Assembly (NCBI GenBank): GCA_934394515.1
Contig: CAKRRU010000075.1
Coordinates: forward strand, 1-12,471
Reading direction: 5' to 3'
DNA length: 12,471 nt
Origin: an uncultured Acetatifactor sp.
GTDB taxonomy: Bacteria; Bacillota; Clostridia; Lachnospirales; Lachnospiraceae
Each line of letters opens with the position of its first letter. Within the stretch, counting starts at the first letter, position 1. Under the pieces are notes generated by a model. The model was not told the origin of the DNA. It saw nothing but the letters and a program-made list of their open reading frames with translations, and did not search any database. The position numbers and the translations under genes are program-made. Shown here one piece after another: positions 1-7,782 of the stretch.

Positions 1-1026
1 TCCGAGGCTTATGCCGTGCTGAGTGATCCCGAGAAGAGACGTCAGTATGATCAGTATGGTCATGCGGCATTTGACGGTGGTGCAGGCGGTGCCGGTGGAT
101 TTGATTTCAACGGTGCTGATTTCGGAGACATTTTCGGAGATATCTTCGGAGATATTTTCGGTGGTGGCAGAAGCAGAGGTGCCAGAAATAACGGCCCCAT
201 GAAGGGTGCCAATATCCGTACCAGCGTGCATATCACTTTTGAAGAGGCGGTCTTCGGCTGTAAGAAAGAGATCGACCTCACTGTGAAAGAGACCTGTAAG
301 ACCTGTAACGGTTCCGGTGCAAAGCCCGGTACCAGCCCTGAAACCTGTAGCAAGTGCGGCGGTAAGGGTCAGGTCGTATTTACCCAGCAGTCTTTCTTCG
401 GTACGGTACGTAACGTACAGACCTGTCCTGACTGTCAGGGTACCGGTAAAGTAATCAAGGAGAAGTGTCCTGATTGCCGTGGTACCGGATACATTCCTAT
501 GAAGAAACGTTATGCGGTAGATATTCCCGCAGGTATTGATAACGGTCAGTCCACCCGTATGCCCGGACTGGGTGAGCCCGGCGTGAACGGCGGTCCCAGA
601 GGCGATGTGCTGGTAGAGGTGATCGTAGGCCGTCATCCCATCTTCCAGAGACAGGATTTCGATATCTTCTCCACAGTGCCCATCTCCTTCGCAGTAGCGG
701 CACTCGGCGGTGAAGTACTCATCGATACCGTAGACGGCAAGGTCGTATACGACGTGAAAGCCGGAACCCAGACCGACACCAAGATCCGCCTGCGCGGCAA
801 AGGGGTTCCTTCCTGGAGGAATAAGGATGTCCGCGGTGACCATTATGTTACCCTTGTGGTACAGACCCCGGATAAACTGAAGCCGGAAGCTAAGGAACTG
901 CTGAAGCAGTTCGATGCCTTGACCGGAGATTCCCTCAATGCAGTCAAAAATGCAACCGAAGCAGGAACCGGCGATGGCAAAGAGAAAGACGGCAAGGACG
1001 GTAAAAAGAAGAAATTCTGGAAGTAA
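1..1026 (+). CDS. dnaJ: Chaperone protein DnaJ (Hsp40), 5' end missing
   Basis: This is the co-chaperone that stimulates the DnaK ATPase and delivers unfolded clients in the cytoplasm. The frame is open from base 1, so the gene enters from the left; 341 residues are present and about 40-50 N-terminal ones are missing, including the HPD tripeptide of the J domain. What is left begins with the last J-domain helices ([20 protein letters not shown]). A Gly/Phe linker follows, containing three tandem FGDI units (bases 121-156). Four CxxCxGxG zinc motifs follow at codons 99, 116, 142 and 156 counted from base 1 ([32 protein letters not shown]), making it a type I DnaJ. The substrate-binding C-terminal domains and a Lys-rich tail complete it. 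The GTG at base 16 is an internal Val codon, not a start. The dnaK/grpE/hrcA genes probably lie to the left, outside the window. Confidence 0.97.
   Translation, partial: SEAYAVLSDPEKRRQYDQYGHAAFDGGAGGAGGFDFNGADFGDIFGDIFGDIFGGGRSRGARNNGPMKGANIRTSVHITFEEAVFGCKKEIDLTVKETCKTCNGSGAKPGTSPETCSKCGGKGQVVFTQQSFFGTVRNVQTCPDCQGTGKVIKEKCPDCRGTGYIPMKKRYAVDIPAGIDNGQSTRMPGLGEPGVNGGPRGDVLVEVIVGRHPIFQRQDFDIFSTVPISFAVAALGGEVLIDTVDGKVVYDVKAGTQTDTKIRLRGKGVPSWRNKDVRGDHYVTLVVQTPDKLKPEAKELLKQFDALTGDSLNAVKNATEAGTGDGKEKDGKDGKKKKFWK
121..156 (+). repeat. Three tandem 12-nt FGDI-coding units in dnaJ
   Basis: Three consecutive in-frame 12-base units each encode Phe-Gly-Asp-Ile in the Gly/Phe-rich linker of DnaJ. The units differ at third codon positions (GAC/GAT, ATT/ATC), so the repeat is older than a recent slippage event or is being eroded. 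Gly/Phe linkers of DnaJ are known to tolerate length variation and to influence client handling. Confidence 0.8.
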
Positions 1027-1034
1027 ATAGTAAA

Positions 1035-1091
1035 TTAACGAAACAAACTCCTAGCGCAGCATATAAGCTGCTCTAGGAGTTTGTTCGTTAA
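1035..1091 (+). terminator. Long hairpin terminator after dnaJ
   Basis: Eight bases after the dnaJ stop codon, the arms 1035-1060 and 1067-1091 pair almost perfectly around the loop ATATAA, with one bulged A and one C/T mismatch. The core stem (ACTCCTAG with CTAGGAGT, plus CAGC with GCTG) is followed on the + strand by the U-rich stretch TTTGTTCGTT, so it can act as an intrinsic terminator. The other strand has a similar U-rich flank, so it may work in both directions. It separates the dnaJ transcript from the promoter that begins 20 nt downstream. Confidence 0.75.
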
Positions 1092-1092
1092 C

Positions 1093-1106
1093 TTGCTATC
1101 TAGCAA
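1093..1106. promoter_or_regulatory. Short dyad just upstream of the -35 box (possible operator)
   Basis: TTGCTA and TAGCAA form a perfect 6-2-6 inverted repeat (TTGCTATCTAGCAA) that ends four bases before the TTGACA element. The placement suits an activator or repressor site, but the dyad is short, could be chance, and has no regulator encoded nearby. Confidence 0.25.
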
Positions 1107-1110
1107 AAGT

Positions 1111-1139
1111 TTGACAGAATAGCCGGAAATGCTTACAAT
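1111..1139 (+). promoter_or_regulatory. Sigma-A promoter of the envelope operon
   Basis: A perfect -35 hexamer TTGACA (1111-1116) and a -10 hexamer TACAAT (1134-1139, five of six consensus bases) are separated by the ideal 17 nt. Transcription would start near 1146, about 38 nt before the proposed ATG at 1184. As this is the only strong promoter between dnaJ and the next large spacer, it probably drives all genes from 1184 to 9526. Confidence 0.8.
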
Positions 1140-1166
1140 GCAAGTAGTTACGCGGCTCATGATACG

Positions 1167-1172
1167 AAGGAG
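1167..1172 (+). promoter_or_regulatory. Ribosome binding site that decides the start at 1184
   Basis: AAGGAG ends 11 nt before the ATG at 1184 and only 2 nt before an in-frame TTG at 1175. A 2-nt gap is too short for initiation, so ATG 1184 is preferred even though 11 nt is slightly long. Confidence 0.6.
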
Positions 1173-1183
1173 ACTTGCAGAGG

Positions 1184-2782
1184 ATGGAGAATCGGAAAGA
1201 GGAATTTCTAAAAACTGTATGCCGGATCTATATGGCTGCTATCGTAGTATTATTACCTCTATGCTACATCCCCTGGAACGGGTACTATAAGATTGGGGAT
1301 ACCAAGTACTATTTATTTCGCAATATTTCACTGGTGTGCATGGGATGCTGTGTGATCGTGGGACTGGCAAGTGCAGCGGCTGAGCTGTGGGCAAGGGCTA
1401 AACTGCGATATAAAGGTCACATACATGGGGATAAACCTGAAAAAATGCAGGAAAGCCGGAGAAAAAAACTGCATGGAATCGTAAAGACATCCGTTGACAG
1501 GTATCGGGAAAACGCAGTACAGACAGCAGTATATGCTTATGGCATCTGCGCGGTTCTTTCTGCAATCTGTAGTCCATACGGCAGTACCGCATGGACCGGT
1601 GAGCGGGAATGGTATATGGGAGCTGTCACCATCTGCCTTATGGTGAGCGGATTCTGGATGGCAGCTCATTACGGAGAGCAATGCAGGGAGATCGTTCTGC
1701 TGGGAGAGGCAGCTTTCACGGCAGTGACCCTGATCGGTCTGTTTCAGAAACTGGGATACGATCCCCTGGGACTGCTGAAAGGATACGTGGTAGGTGACTG
1801 GGAATATACACATATGCTTTCTACCCTTGGAAACAATAACTGGCTCAGCGGTTACTATAGCGTCATGTTTCCCCTGTCCCTGGCGCTGCTTCAAAAAGCA
1901 ATGTCTGACAGAAAGATGATTCCGCAGATAATACTTGGCATCTGCAATGTACTGGCTGTGATGCTGTTACTGCTTCAGGGAAGCGACAGCGGTGTACTCG
2001 TGGCATGTATTTCTGTGTGGCTGTGGTTATGGCTGAACAGGGATCAACAACAAAACTGGCAGAAAATACTGCTGATGCTCGCGTCAGCATTTGTGGGAAT
2101 GTTTATTTTCGGGAAAATACTGCAGCGTTTAGGTACCTATGATATTCTGTTACAGGATGGAATCGCAAAGAAACTGGCAGCCTGGTGGGGATGGCCTTTG
2201 GCAGTCGGAATCTGCCTGCTTTTCTGCGCAGTCTGCCGCCTGATTCCGGACAAAACAGAAAAAATGTTGCAAAAAGGTATATTATATGGCATTTTTGGTA
2301 TTGCGATAATAGCATTATTGTGGTATGTGTATCATTTGACGGAAATTAATTTTGCGGAATGGGGCAACCGCCGGGGAAGATTATGGCAGATGGCGTGGAC
2401 CGGATTCCGGGAAGGAAATCTGCGGTTGAAACTGTTGGGAGCCGGGCCGGACTGCTTTGCAAAATACCTGGGGGAACTGTTGCCCGGAGGTACCGTACTT
2501 TTTGACAAGGGGTATTTTTGCGGTTCTGTTTTTACCAATGCGCATAATGAGTGGCTTACTACGCTTGTCAATCTGGGATTGATGGGAACAGCCGCTTATG
2601 CAATGATTTTTATCACGGCGCTGCGGACTTACAGAAAGAATACTCTGGCAGTTTTATTACTGTTTACCTATGGGATACATTCGCTGATCAGTTTTCAGCA
2701 GGTACTGAATGCTCCGTTTTTCTTTCTGGTGCTGGGGCTGTGTGAAGCACAAAACCGGAGAGAAAAGATGCAGAACAGATAA
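1184..2782 (+). CDS. O-antigen ligase / Wzy-like polytopic membrane protein
   Basis: A 532-residue integral membrane protein with roughly ten or more hydrophobic segments, the first at about residues 11-30 and 46-68. The middle contains GNNNWLSGYYSVMFPLSLAL, like the conserved opening of the Wzy_C/O-antigen ligase domain. Further on come RGRLWQMAWTGF (around R399), a LLGAGPDCF motif, and NAHNEWLTTLVNLGLMG, whose His (residue 454) sits where the ligase/polymerase family carries its key extracytoplasmic-loop histidine. Members join or polymerise undecaprenyl-linked glycans or transfer glycans to protein; the substrate here cannot be told from sequence. There are no glycosyltransferase or flippase genes alongside, which is unusual for a polysaccharide locus. 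It is first in the operon, 33 nt before the next gene. It seems richer in TTA, ATA and AAA codons than dnaJ or thiI. Family assignment is good; exact role is unknown. Confidence 0.8.
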   Translation: MENRKEEFLKTVCRIYMAAIVVLLPLCYIPWNGYYKIGDTKYYLFRNISLVCMGCCVIVGLASAAAELWARAKLRYKGHIHGDKPEKMQESRRKKLHGIVKTSVDRYRENAVQTAVYAYGICAVLSAICSPYGSTAWTGEREWYMGAVTICLMVSGFWMAAHYGEQCREIVLLGEAAFTAVTLIGLFQKLGYDPLGLLKGYVVGDWEYTHMLSTLGNNNWLSGYYSVMFPLSLALLQKAMSDRKMIPQIILGICNVLAVMLLLLQGSDSGVLVACISVWLWLWLNRDQQQNWQKILLMLASAFVGMFIFGKILQRLGTYDILLQDGIAKKLAAWWGWPLAVGICLLFCAVCRLIPDKTEKMLQKGILYGIFGIAIIALLWYVYHLTEINFAEWGNRRGRLWQMAWTGFREGNLRLKLLGAGPDCFAKYLGELLPGGTVLFDKGYFCGSVFTNAHNEWLTTLVNLGLMGTAAYAMIFITALRTYRKNTLAVLLLFTYGIHSLISFQQVLNAPFFFLVLGLCEAQNRREKMQNR

Positions 2783-2815
2783 AATAGATACGGATGAGGA
2801 GCCGTTAGAAGTTAC

Positions 2816-5056
2816 ATGAAAAATATTTGGAAGATTTTTACGGGTGATTTGAAAAAACTGGTTAGACAGCCCTTTGCACTGATTATCATTATTGGATTGT
2901 GCGTGATACCGTCATTGTATGCATGGTTCAATATTTTTGCCAACTGGGATCCCTATTCCAATACCGGAGGAATACCGGTAGCAGTGGTATCTCTGGATCA
3001 GGACTACACGCTGAAGGACGGATCTGTGGTAAATATGGGAGAATCCGTGCTGGAAAGTCTGCATTCCAATACCAGTGTAGACTGGAACTTCCCGGATACG
3101 GAGGAAGAGGCTTTGGATGGCGTGGAAGCAGGTAAATACTATGCGGCTGTCGTCATTACGGATAAATTTACTTATAGCATGTATAATGCCTTTTCCGATG
3201 ACTTTGAGAATCCTGCATTGATCTATTATCAGAATCAGAAGAGCAATGCCATTGCTACCAAGATCACAGATACGGTGGCAGGAACACTGCAGAATACTAT
3301 TAATGAGACATTCATTAAAGTGGCGGCGACCACGGTATTTGAAGAGGGCAACTCTGTATCGGACCGGGTACAGGGCGACAGCTATGTGGAAGAATTCTGC
3401 TCCAAAATCGAGGAACTGAATGACAATCTGAAGGAATACAGTGCCATGATCGATTCATTCCAGGCAGGCAATGCGCGGCTGGAAGCAGCAATCACCCATG
3501 TGAACTATGAGATTCCCACTATGCAGAAGAAGCTGGACAATACCACCGCCAGCCTCAACCAGAGCAGTCAGGACTTATCTTCTACCAGAGACACCCTCGG
3601 AAATTTCAGCAATAATATTGATACTTCCATGAACAATATCAACAACTCGCTGGAAAACATAAAAAAAGCATTGGATGAGAGTAAACTGGCGGATGATACT
3701 GCGCAGATGACAAAAGATCTGAACCTTGTAGCGAGAGATACCAATACCCTGAACGGTCAGGTGAATGATCTGCTGGCCGCTCTCGTGCAGCAAAAGCTGG
3801 AAAGCGTCTCCGACGGCAATGCAGCGAACGGTGGTAATATCGGAGGTAATATCGGCGGCAATATCGGAGGTAATATTGATAGCGGTGCAATAACGGATGC
3901 CGCCATTGAAGCACTGAAGGCCATGCAGAAGGAACTGGATCTTATGAATACCGTAGTGGGCAGTGTACTGGAAGCTACGGACGAACAGGTGGCAGAGAGG
4001 GCGAAAGTCAATGTCAACACTGCTATGAATAATATGAAGAGTGCCATTGACAGCTGCGGGGCTTCCGTTAACAATCTGCAGGCGATCTACAAGAATAATC
4101 TGGTACCCCAGATGCAGAAGGTTCTGACTAATATGTCGGATTCTCTGAATCAGGTGACGAATCTGGTGAATACCCTGAGCAATACCGTGAAAAATGTGGG
4201 CGTTGTTATGGAAGGTGTCGGTGACACTGTGACCGGAACCGGTGAGAGCCTGGGACAGATTAAGGATGTGGTAGATAATATCAGTGCAAAACTGACAGAT
4301 CTGACAGAAAAGCTGGACGGTGCTTCGGAAGAAGAAATGATGGATATTCTGGTGCGTTTCCTGGGTGGAGATCCGGATAGCCTGGGAGCGTATTTTGCAT
4401 CTCCTGTGACCATGGAGACCATTGCCATGTATCCCGTAGCGACTTACGGATCTGCAATGACACCGTTCTATTCCACACTGGCGATCTGGGTAGGTTCCAC
4501 AATCCTGGTGGCACTGGTCAAGGTAAAGGCATCACCGAAAGGGCTGGAAAACGTACAAAGCTATCAGCTGTATTTCGGAAGATATCTGTTGTTCTTACTG
4601 TTAGCCCAGATCCAGGCAGCGATTATCGTAGCAGGAGATCTGTGGCTGCTGAAGGTAAACATTGTGGAGCCGGGGCTGTTTTTCCTGGCGGCAAGCTTCA
4701 CGGCAACAGCATTTTCATTGCTGATCTACTCTCTGACACTTGCGTTCGGAGATGTGGGCAAGGCGGTCTGCGTCATTGTCATGGTATTGCAGATCGCGGG
4801 CTCCAGTGGTACCTTCCCCATCGAGCTGTTGCCGGATACCTACCAGAAGATATACATCTTCTTCCCGTTCCCTTATGCCATCCGGGCGATGAGAGAGGCA
4901 CTGGCGGGCATGTACGGCACTGCTTATATGGAAGCGCTGGCAAAGCTGATCCTGTTTATGATAGAAGGTCTGCTGATCGGACTGGTGATCCGGATCCCTT
5001 TCGTCAAACTGAATCATTTTGTGGAAGAGCGCATGGAAGATACGGAACTTATGTAA
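2816..5056 (+). CDS. YhgE/Pip domain membrane protein, copy 1
   Basis: A 746-residue protein of the YhgE/Pip family, related to the Lactococcus phage infection protein Pip and more distantly to B. subtilis YueB and EsaA of type VII secretion. The layout is typical: a first membrane helix at about residues 20-40 followed by the hallmark AWFNIFANWDPY, then a long extracytoplasmic region. That region includes a Gln/Asn/Leu-rich, heptad-like stretch (about 195-500) likely to form coiled coil. Five more helices lie between about 550 and 730 and resemble an ABC-2 permease, with FGRYLLF, SGTFPIELLP and AGMYG motifs. No ATPase gene accompanies it. A Gly-Gly-Asn-Ile repeat interrupts the coiled region at 339-354. 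The likely RBS is GAGGA at 2796-2800, 15 nt upstream, which is rather far. Its N terminus and C terminus clearly match the second copy at 5638. Family members may serve as phage receptors or envelope scaffolds; the function here is unproven. Confidence 0.88.
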   Translation: MKNIWKIFTGDLKKLVRQPFALIIIIGLCVIPSLYAWFNIFANWDPYSNTGGIPVAVVSLDQDYTLKDGSVVNMGESVLESLHSNTSVDWNFPDTEEEALDGVEAGKYYAAVVITDKFTYSMYNAFSDDFENPALIYYQNQKSNAIATKITDTVAGTLQNTINETFIKVAATTVFEEGNSVSDRVQGDSYVEEFCSKIEELNDNLKEYSAMIDSFQAGNARLEAAITHVNYEIPTMQKKLDNTTASLNQSSQDLSSTRDTLGNFSNNIDTSMNNINNSLENIKKALDESKLADDTAQMTKDLNLVARDTNTLNGQVNDLLAALVQQKLESVSDGNAANGGNIGGNIGGNIGGNIDSGAITDAAIEALKAMQKELDLMNTVVGSVLEATDEQVAERAKVNVNTAMNNMKSAIDSCGASVNNLQAIYKNNLVPQMQKVLTNMSDSLNQVTNLVNTLSNTVKNVGVVMEGVGDTVTGTGESLGQIKDVVDNISAKLTDLTEKLDGASEEEMMDILVRFLGGDPDSLGAYFASPVTMETIAMYPVATYGSAMTPFYSTLAIWVGSTILVALVKVKASPKGLENVQSYQLYFGRYLLFLLLAQIQAAIIVAGDLWLLKVNIVEPGLFFLAASFTATAFSLLIYSLTLAFGDVGKAVCVIVMVLQIAGSSGTFPIELLPDTYQKIYIFFPFPYAIRAMREALAGMYGTAYMEALAKLILFMIEGLLIGLVIRIPFVKLNHFVEERMEDTELM
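3830..3877 (+). repeat. Four tandem 12-nt GGNI-coding units
   Basis: Four in-frame 12-base units each encode Gly-Gly-Asn-Ile (residues 339-354 of the first YhgE/Pip protein). The second and fourth differ only in the last base, and the others differ at third codon positions. The repeat lies between two predicted coiled-coil stretches and would form a flexible or beta-like hinge in the extracytoplasmic region. Unit loss or gain would keep the reading frame. Confidence 0.85.
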
Positions 5057-5102
5057 TGCCGCTTCTATACAGACATTACCAAAATGCATAGAGGACAAAT
5101 TT

Positions 5103-5636
5103 ATGGAGAGAGATTACGAAGAGATTTTTCAGAAGGTTCTGAATTATGAGCAGGCCCTTCATGAGAAAAACAGAAAAAGAATAAAGATCGGTCTGAAATG
5201 TATCTGGATCGTGCCCTTGTTTTTCCTGGCATTGTTATTCCTGACCGGCAGCAATAAAGTGATCTTTCTGATTTTGTGGATCGTATCCCTGTTTGCACTG
5301 TCGATTTACCTGATCGTGGTGGAATATATGGATTATAATCTGCAGGAGAAGATCATGGAGCTCAAAGGGGAAGAGGGAGATCTTCAGGCAGTGACACCGG
5401 ATGATTTTGACAGGGCGGCACAGATTATCCGCGAGACCCGGAAAATGATCGGTGCAGGTCTGAATTCAGCAGTGGAGACCGAACAGGAAGTGTCCGAAGA
5501 AAATATTGCAGAGAATGCAGAAAATATAGAAAAAACGGATAAAGAAAACGCTGATGCTGCCAAAAAGAAAAGCAGGGGAAATGGCAGGAAGCACGGCACA
5601 AAAGGCGACAAAAAAGACGGGGAGGATGGTGAATAA
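5103..5636 (+). CDS. Small two-helix membrane protein of unknown function
   Basis: I do not recognise this 177-residue protein. The ATG at 5103 is supported by GAGGA at 5091-5095, 7 nt upstream; the frame stays open further upstream, but that part overlaps the previous gene and has no such site. Residues 1-28 are charged and helical. Two hydrophobic helices follow at about 29-48 and 52-74, joined by a very short turn, so both ends should lie on the same side, most likely the cytoplasm given the Lys/Arg cluster before helix 1. Residues 80-120 are amphipathic (the stretch after QEKIMELKGEEG). The tail from about 122 is low complexity: first Glu/Asn-rich, then Lys/Gly/Asp-rich. It sits 46 nt after one YhgE/Pip gene and 1 nt before the other, so it is probably co-translated with the second and may be a partner of one or both. 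Confidence 0.8.
   Translation: MERDYEEIFQKVLNYEQALHEKNRKRIKIGLKCIWIVPLFFLALLFLTGSNKVIFLILWIVSLFALSIYLIVVEYMDYNLQEKIMELKGEEGDLQAVTPDDFDRAAQIIRETRKMIGAGLNSAVETEQEVSEENIAENAENIEKTDKENADAAKKKSRGNGRKHGTKGDKKDGEDGE
5620..5626 (+). promoter_or_regulatory. Ribosome binding site that decides the start at 5638
   Basis: GGGGAGG lies inside the last codons of the small membrane protein gene and ends 11 nt before ATG 5638. An in-frame ATG at 5626 overlaps this site and cannot use it. Starting at 5638 gives MRNIWKIFT, matching the MKNIWKIFT start of the paralogue at 2816. Confidence 0.6.
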
Positions 5637-5637
5637 T

Positions 5638-7767
5638 ATGCGTAATATCTGGAAAATATTTACCACCGACATCCGCCGGATCAGCAATAACGTGGTGGCG
5701 GTAGTCATTATCATGGGACTTAGTATTCTCCCGGCGCTGTATGCGTGGTTCAACATTTTCTCCAACTGGGATCCCTATGAGCCCGCAGCTACCAGCCAGT
5801 TGAAGGTGGCGGTGGCTTCCGATGATGCCGGAGCAGAGATCATGGGACTGTCCCTGAACGTAGGTGACAGCGTACTGGAGGCGCTGGAGGCCAACACTAC
5901 TATCGGCTGGGTATTCCCCGAGAGCACGGAGGAAGCGCTGGAGGGTGTGAAGAACAGCGACTATTATGCGGCATTGATCATCCCTGAGACCTTTACCCGG
6001 GAAATGCTGGGATTTATAGACGGTGAAGTGGATCATCCGACGATCTATTATTATGAAAATGAGAAAAAGAACGGTATTGCTCCCAAGATCACAGGCAAAG
6101 CAAAAAATGCCGTACAGGAACAGGTAAATGCTACTTTTATCAGCACTGTGGCAGAAGCGGTAATGAAAGCGGGGAATGCACTTTCCGTGGTAAATGCCAA
6201 TGGGCAGACCGGCGTGGAAGAGTCCCTGGATACCATGCAGGCACAGCTGCAGGATTATGTAGTCATGCTGCAGTCCTTCCAGAGTATCATGAATTCTGCG
6301 GAGATGATCATGGCTACCAGTCAGAATATGCTCCCGGATATGGATAATATTCTGGAGAATGGCCGGAATACCATGATCGGTATGCAGACCATGATCAATT
6401 CCAGCGTAGATGCAGTAGATGTCATGGGAGACATGGTAAGCAGCAGTATGGATATGATAACGGAAGCATTGCAATACCTGTCGGTCTTTTCCGATGGACT
6501 GTTGGAGCAGATGGGCAGCAACAACGTGGGAACTGCCACGGATACCGGTCTGGGTATGGCTATCGGACTGGTACAGGGCATGCAGGCCAATATGGATGTC
6601 CTGGGGAGTCTGATCACCGGACAGGATGCACAGATTCAGGAGATCAATCAGTCTCTGAAAAAGATAGAGGCAGATCTGAAACAGCTGCAAAACAGTAAAG
6701 GACAGGTGGATACCGATATCAATACCCTGCGGGCGCAGATCCGCGAACAGATCAGGATCTGCAACAAGCAGCTGGACGATCTGCTAAATGACTATAACAA
6801 TAATGTCAGACCTTCCTTCCGGGCTACCGGGAAATCCATGCAGCAGGCATTCTTAAATGCCGCAGCCATGATGAACGGCACGGATGTGAATATGGACGAA
6901 ATCTCGGATATCCTGAAAGAGTACCGGCAGACTTTGCAGGAGGGCAACGTCAGCCTGCAGGATTCCCTGACAATCGCACAGGAACTGCTGGACAAGGTCA
7001 GAAAAATAGCAGATAATATAAAGCGGATCACCGGAGCGGAGACTTATGAGGATATTTTAAGCGCCATGGCTACCGATCCGACGGCTGTGGCAGATTTCGT
7101 TTCGTCTCCGGTCAGACTGGAGACAGTAGCCATCTATCCGGTGGATCACTACGGTTCAGCGGCATCGCCGTTCTACACGATCCTTGCAATCTGGGTAGGT
7201 GCTTTGTTCCTGGTGGCTATCATTCATGTAGGTGTGAAACCTATTGAACCGGGAGACCATTACAAGGCATATGAGAGATATTTTGGCAGATATCTGCTCT
7301 TCTTCCTGATCGGACAGGCGCAGACGCTGCTTACGATCCTGGGTAATTTGTATTATATTGAGATACAGTGCCAGCACAAGTTTCTGTATTGGCTGGCGGC
7401 AGCAGTGGCCAGCGCGGCGTTCAGCTGCTTTATGTATTCCGTGACCTTTGCTTTTGGCAATGTGGGTGAGGCACTGGCTATCGTGGTCATGGTCATCCAG
7501 GTAGCGGGAAGCGGCGGAACCTTCCCAATCGAAACGCTGCCGAAAGTGTTTCAGTGGATCTATCCGTTCCTGCCGTTCCAGTTCGGCATGAAGGCCTTTA
7601 AGGAGTGTATTGCGGGAATGTATGGTGTGGACTATTGGATCAATGTCGGTAAAATGGCACTGTTTCTGATCCTAGCATTGTTGCTCGGACTGGCTTTGGA
7701 ACCGCCGTTCCGTAAACTGAACCATATGATCGAGAAGAGCAAAGAAAAAACAGGACTTATGTTGTAA
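5638..7767 (+). CDS. YhgE/Pip domain membrane protein, copy 2
   Basis: A 709-residue paralogue of the protein at 2816. Shared blocks include the N-terminal NIWKIFT, AWFNIFSNWDPY after the first helix, the EEALEGV and YYAALII segment, DHYGSAASPFYTILAIWVG before the second helix (about residue 512), FGRYLLFFLIGQAQ, AGSGGTFPIETLP and AGMYG. The central extracytoplasmic part (about 190-480) has diverged almost completely: it is Met-rich (several MQ, MDM and MIN runs) and then predicted coiled coil (around IKKIEADLKQLQ-like heptads), and lacks the GGNI repeat of copy 1. Six membrane helices are expected, one N-terminal and five C-terminal. It follows the small membrane protein gene by one base and precedes prmA by 15 nt. 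Two unequal copies suggest a heteromer or two specialised versions; this is inference. Confidence 0.88.
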   Translation: MRNIWKIFTTDIRRISNNVVAVVIIMGLSILPALYAWFNIFSNWDPYEPAATSQLKVAVASDDAGAEIMGLSLNVGDSVLEALEANTTIGWVFPESTEEALEGVKNSDYYAALIIPETFTREMLGFIDGEVDHPTIYYYENEKKNGIAPKITGKAKNAVQEQVNATFISTVAEAVMKAGNALSVVNANGQTGVEESLDTMQAQLQDYVVMLQSFQSIMNSAEMIMATSQNMLPDMDNILENGRNTMIGMQTMINSSVDAVDVMGDMVSSSMDMITEALQYLSVFSDGLLEQMGSNNVGTATDTGLGMAIGLVQGMQANMDVLGSLITGQDAQIQEINQSLKKIEADLKQLQNSKGQVDTDINTLRAQIREQIRICNKQLDDLLNDYNNNVRPSFRATGKSMQQAFLNAAAMMNGTDVNMDEISDILKEYRQTLQEGNVSLQDSLTIAQELLDKVRKIADNIKRITGAETYEDILSAMATDPTAVADFVSSPVRLETVAIYPVDHYGSAASPFYTILAIWVGALFLVAIIHVGVKPIEPGDHYKAYERYFGRYLLFFLIGQAQTLLTILGNLYYIEIQCQHKFLYWLAAAVASAAFSCFMYSVTFAFGNVGEALAIVVMVIQVAGSGGTFPIETLPKVFQWIYPFLPFQFGMKAFKECIAGMYGVDYWINVGKMALFLILALLLGLALEPPFRKLNHMIEKSKEKTGLML

Positions 7768-7782
7768 GAAAGGAATCATACT

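Noticed and set aside
16..18. GTG as a possible start of dnaJ
   Set aside because: The upstream codons in the same frame encode conserved J-domain residues (SEAYAV), so this is an internal valine and the gene continues beyond the left edge.
1328..1894. A 188-codon open frame on the - strand inside the O-antigen ligase-like gene
   Set aside because: It has no recognisable domain and is antisense to a gene with a clear promoter, start site and family motifs.
3830..3877. CRISPR-like short tandem repeats
   Set aside because: The units are contiguous, 12 nt long, in frame and lack spacers; they encode a Gly-Gly-Asn-Ile repeat.
5554..5637. Upstream in-frame start for the second YhgE/Pip protein
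   Set aside because: It would lie inside the preceding gene and add a non-homologous leader; the paralogue begins exactly at the residue matching ATG 5638.
5425..6690. A 421-codon open frame on the - strand opposite the second YhgE/Pip gene
   Set aside because: It is rich in His, Ile and Gln in a way typical of the reverse of a codon-biased gene, has no recognisable motif, and overlaps a well-supported gene over nearly all its length.
2816..7767. A type VII secretion locus, suggested by the similarity of YhgE/Pip to EsaA
   Set aside because: No WXG100 substrate, FtsK/SpoIIIE-type ATPase, EssB or toxin gene is present in the window; YhgE/Pip proteins are common without secretion loci.
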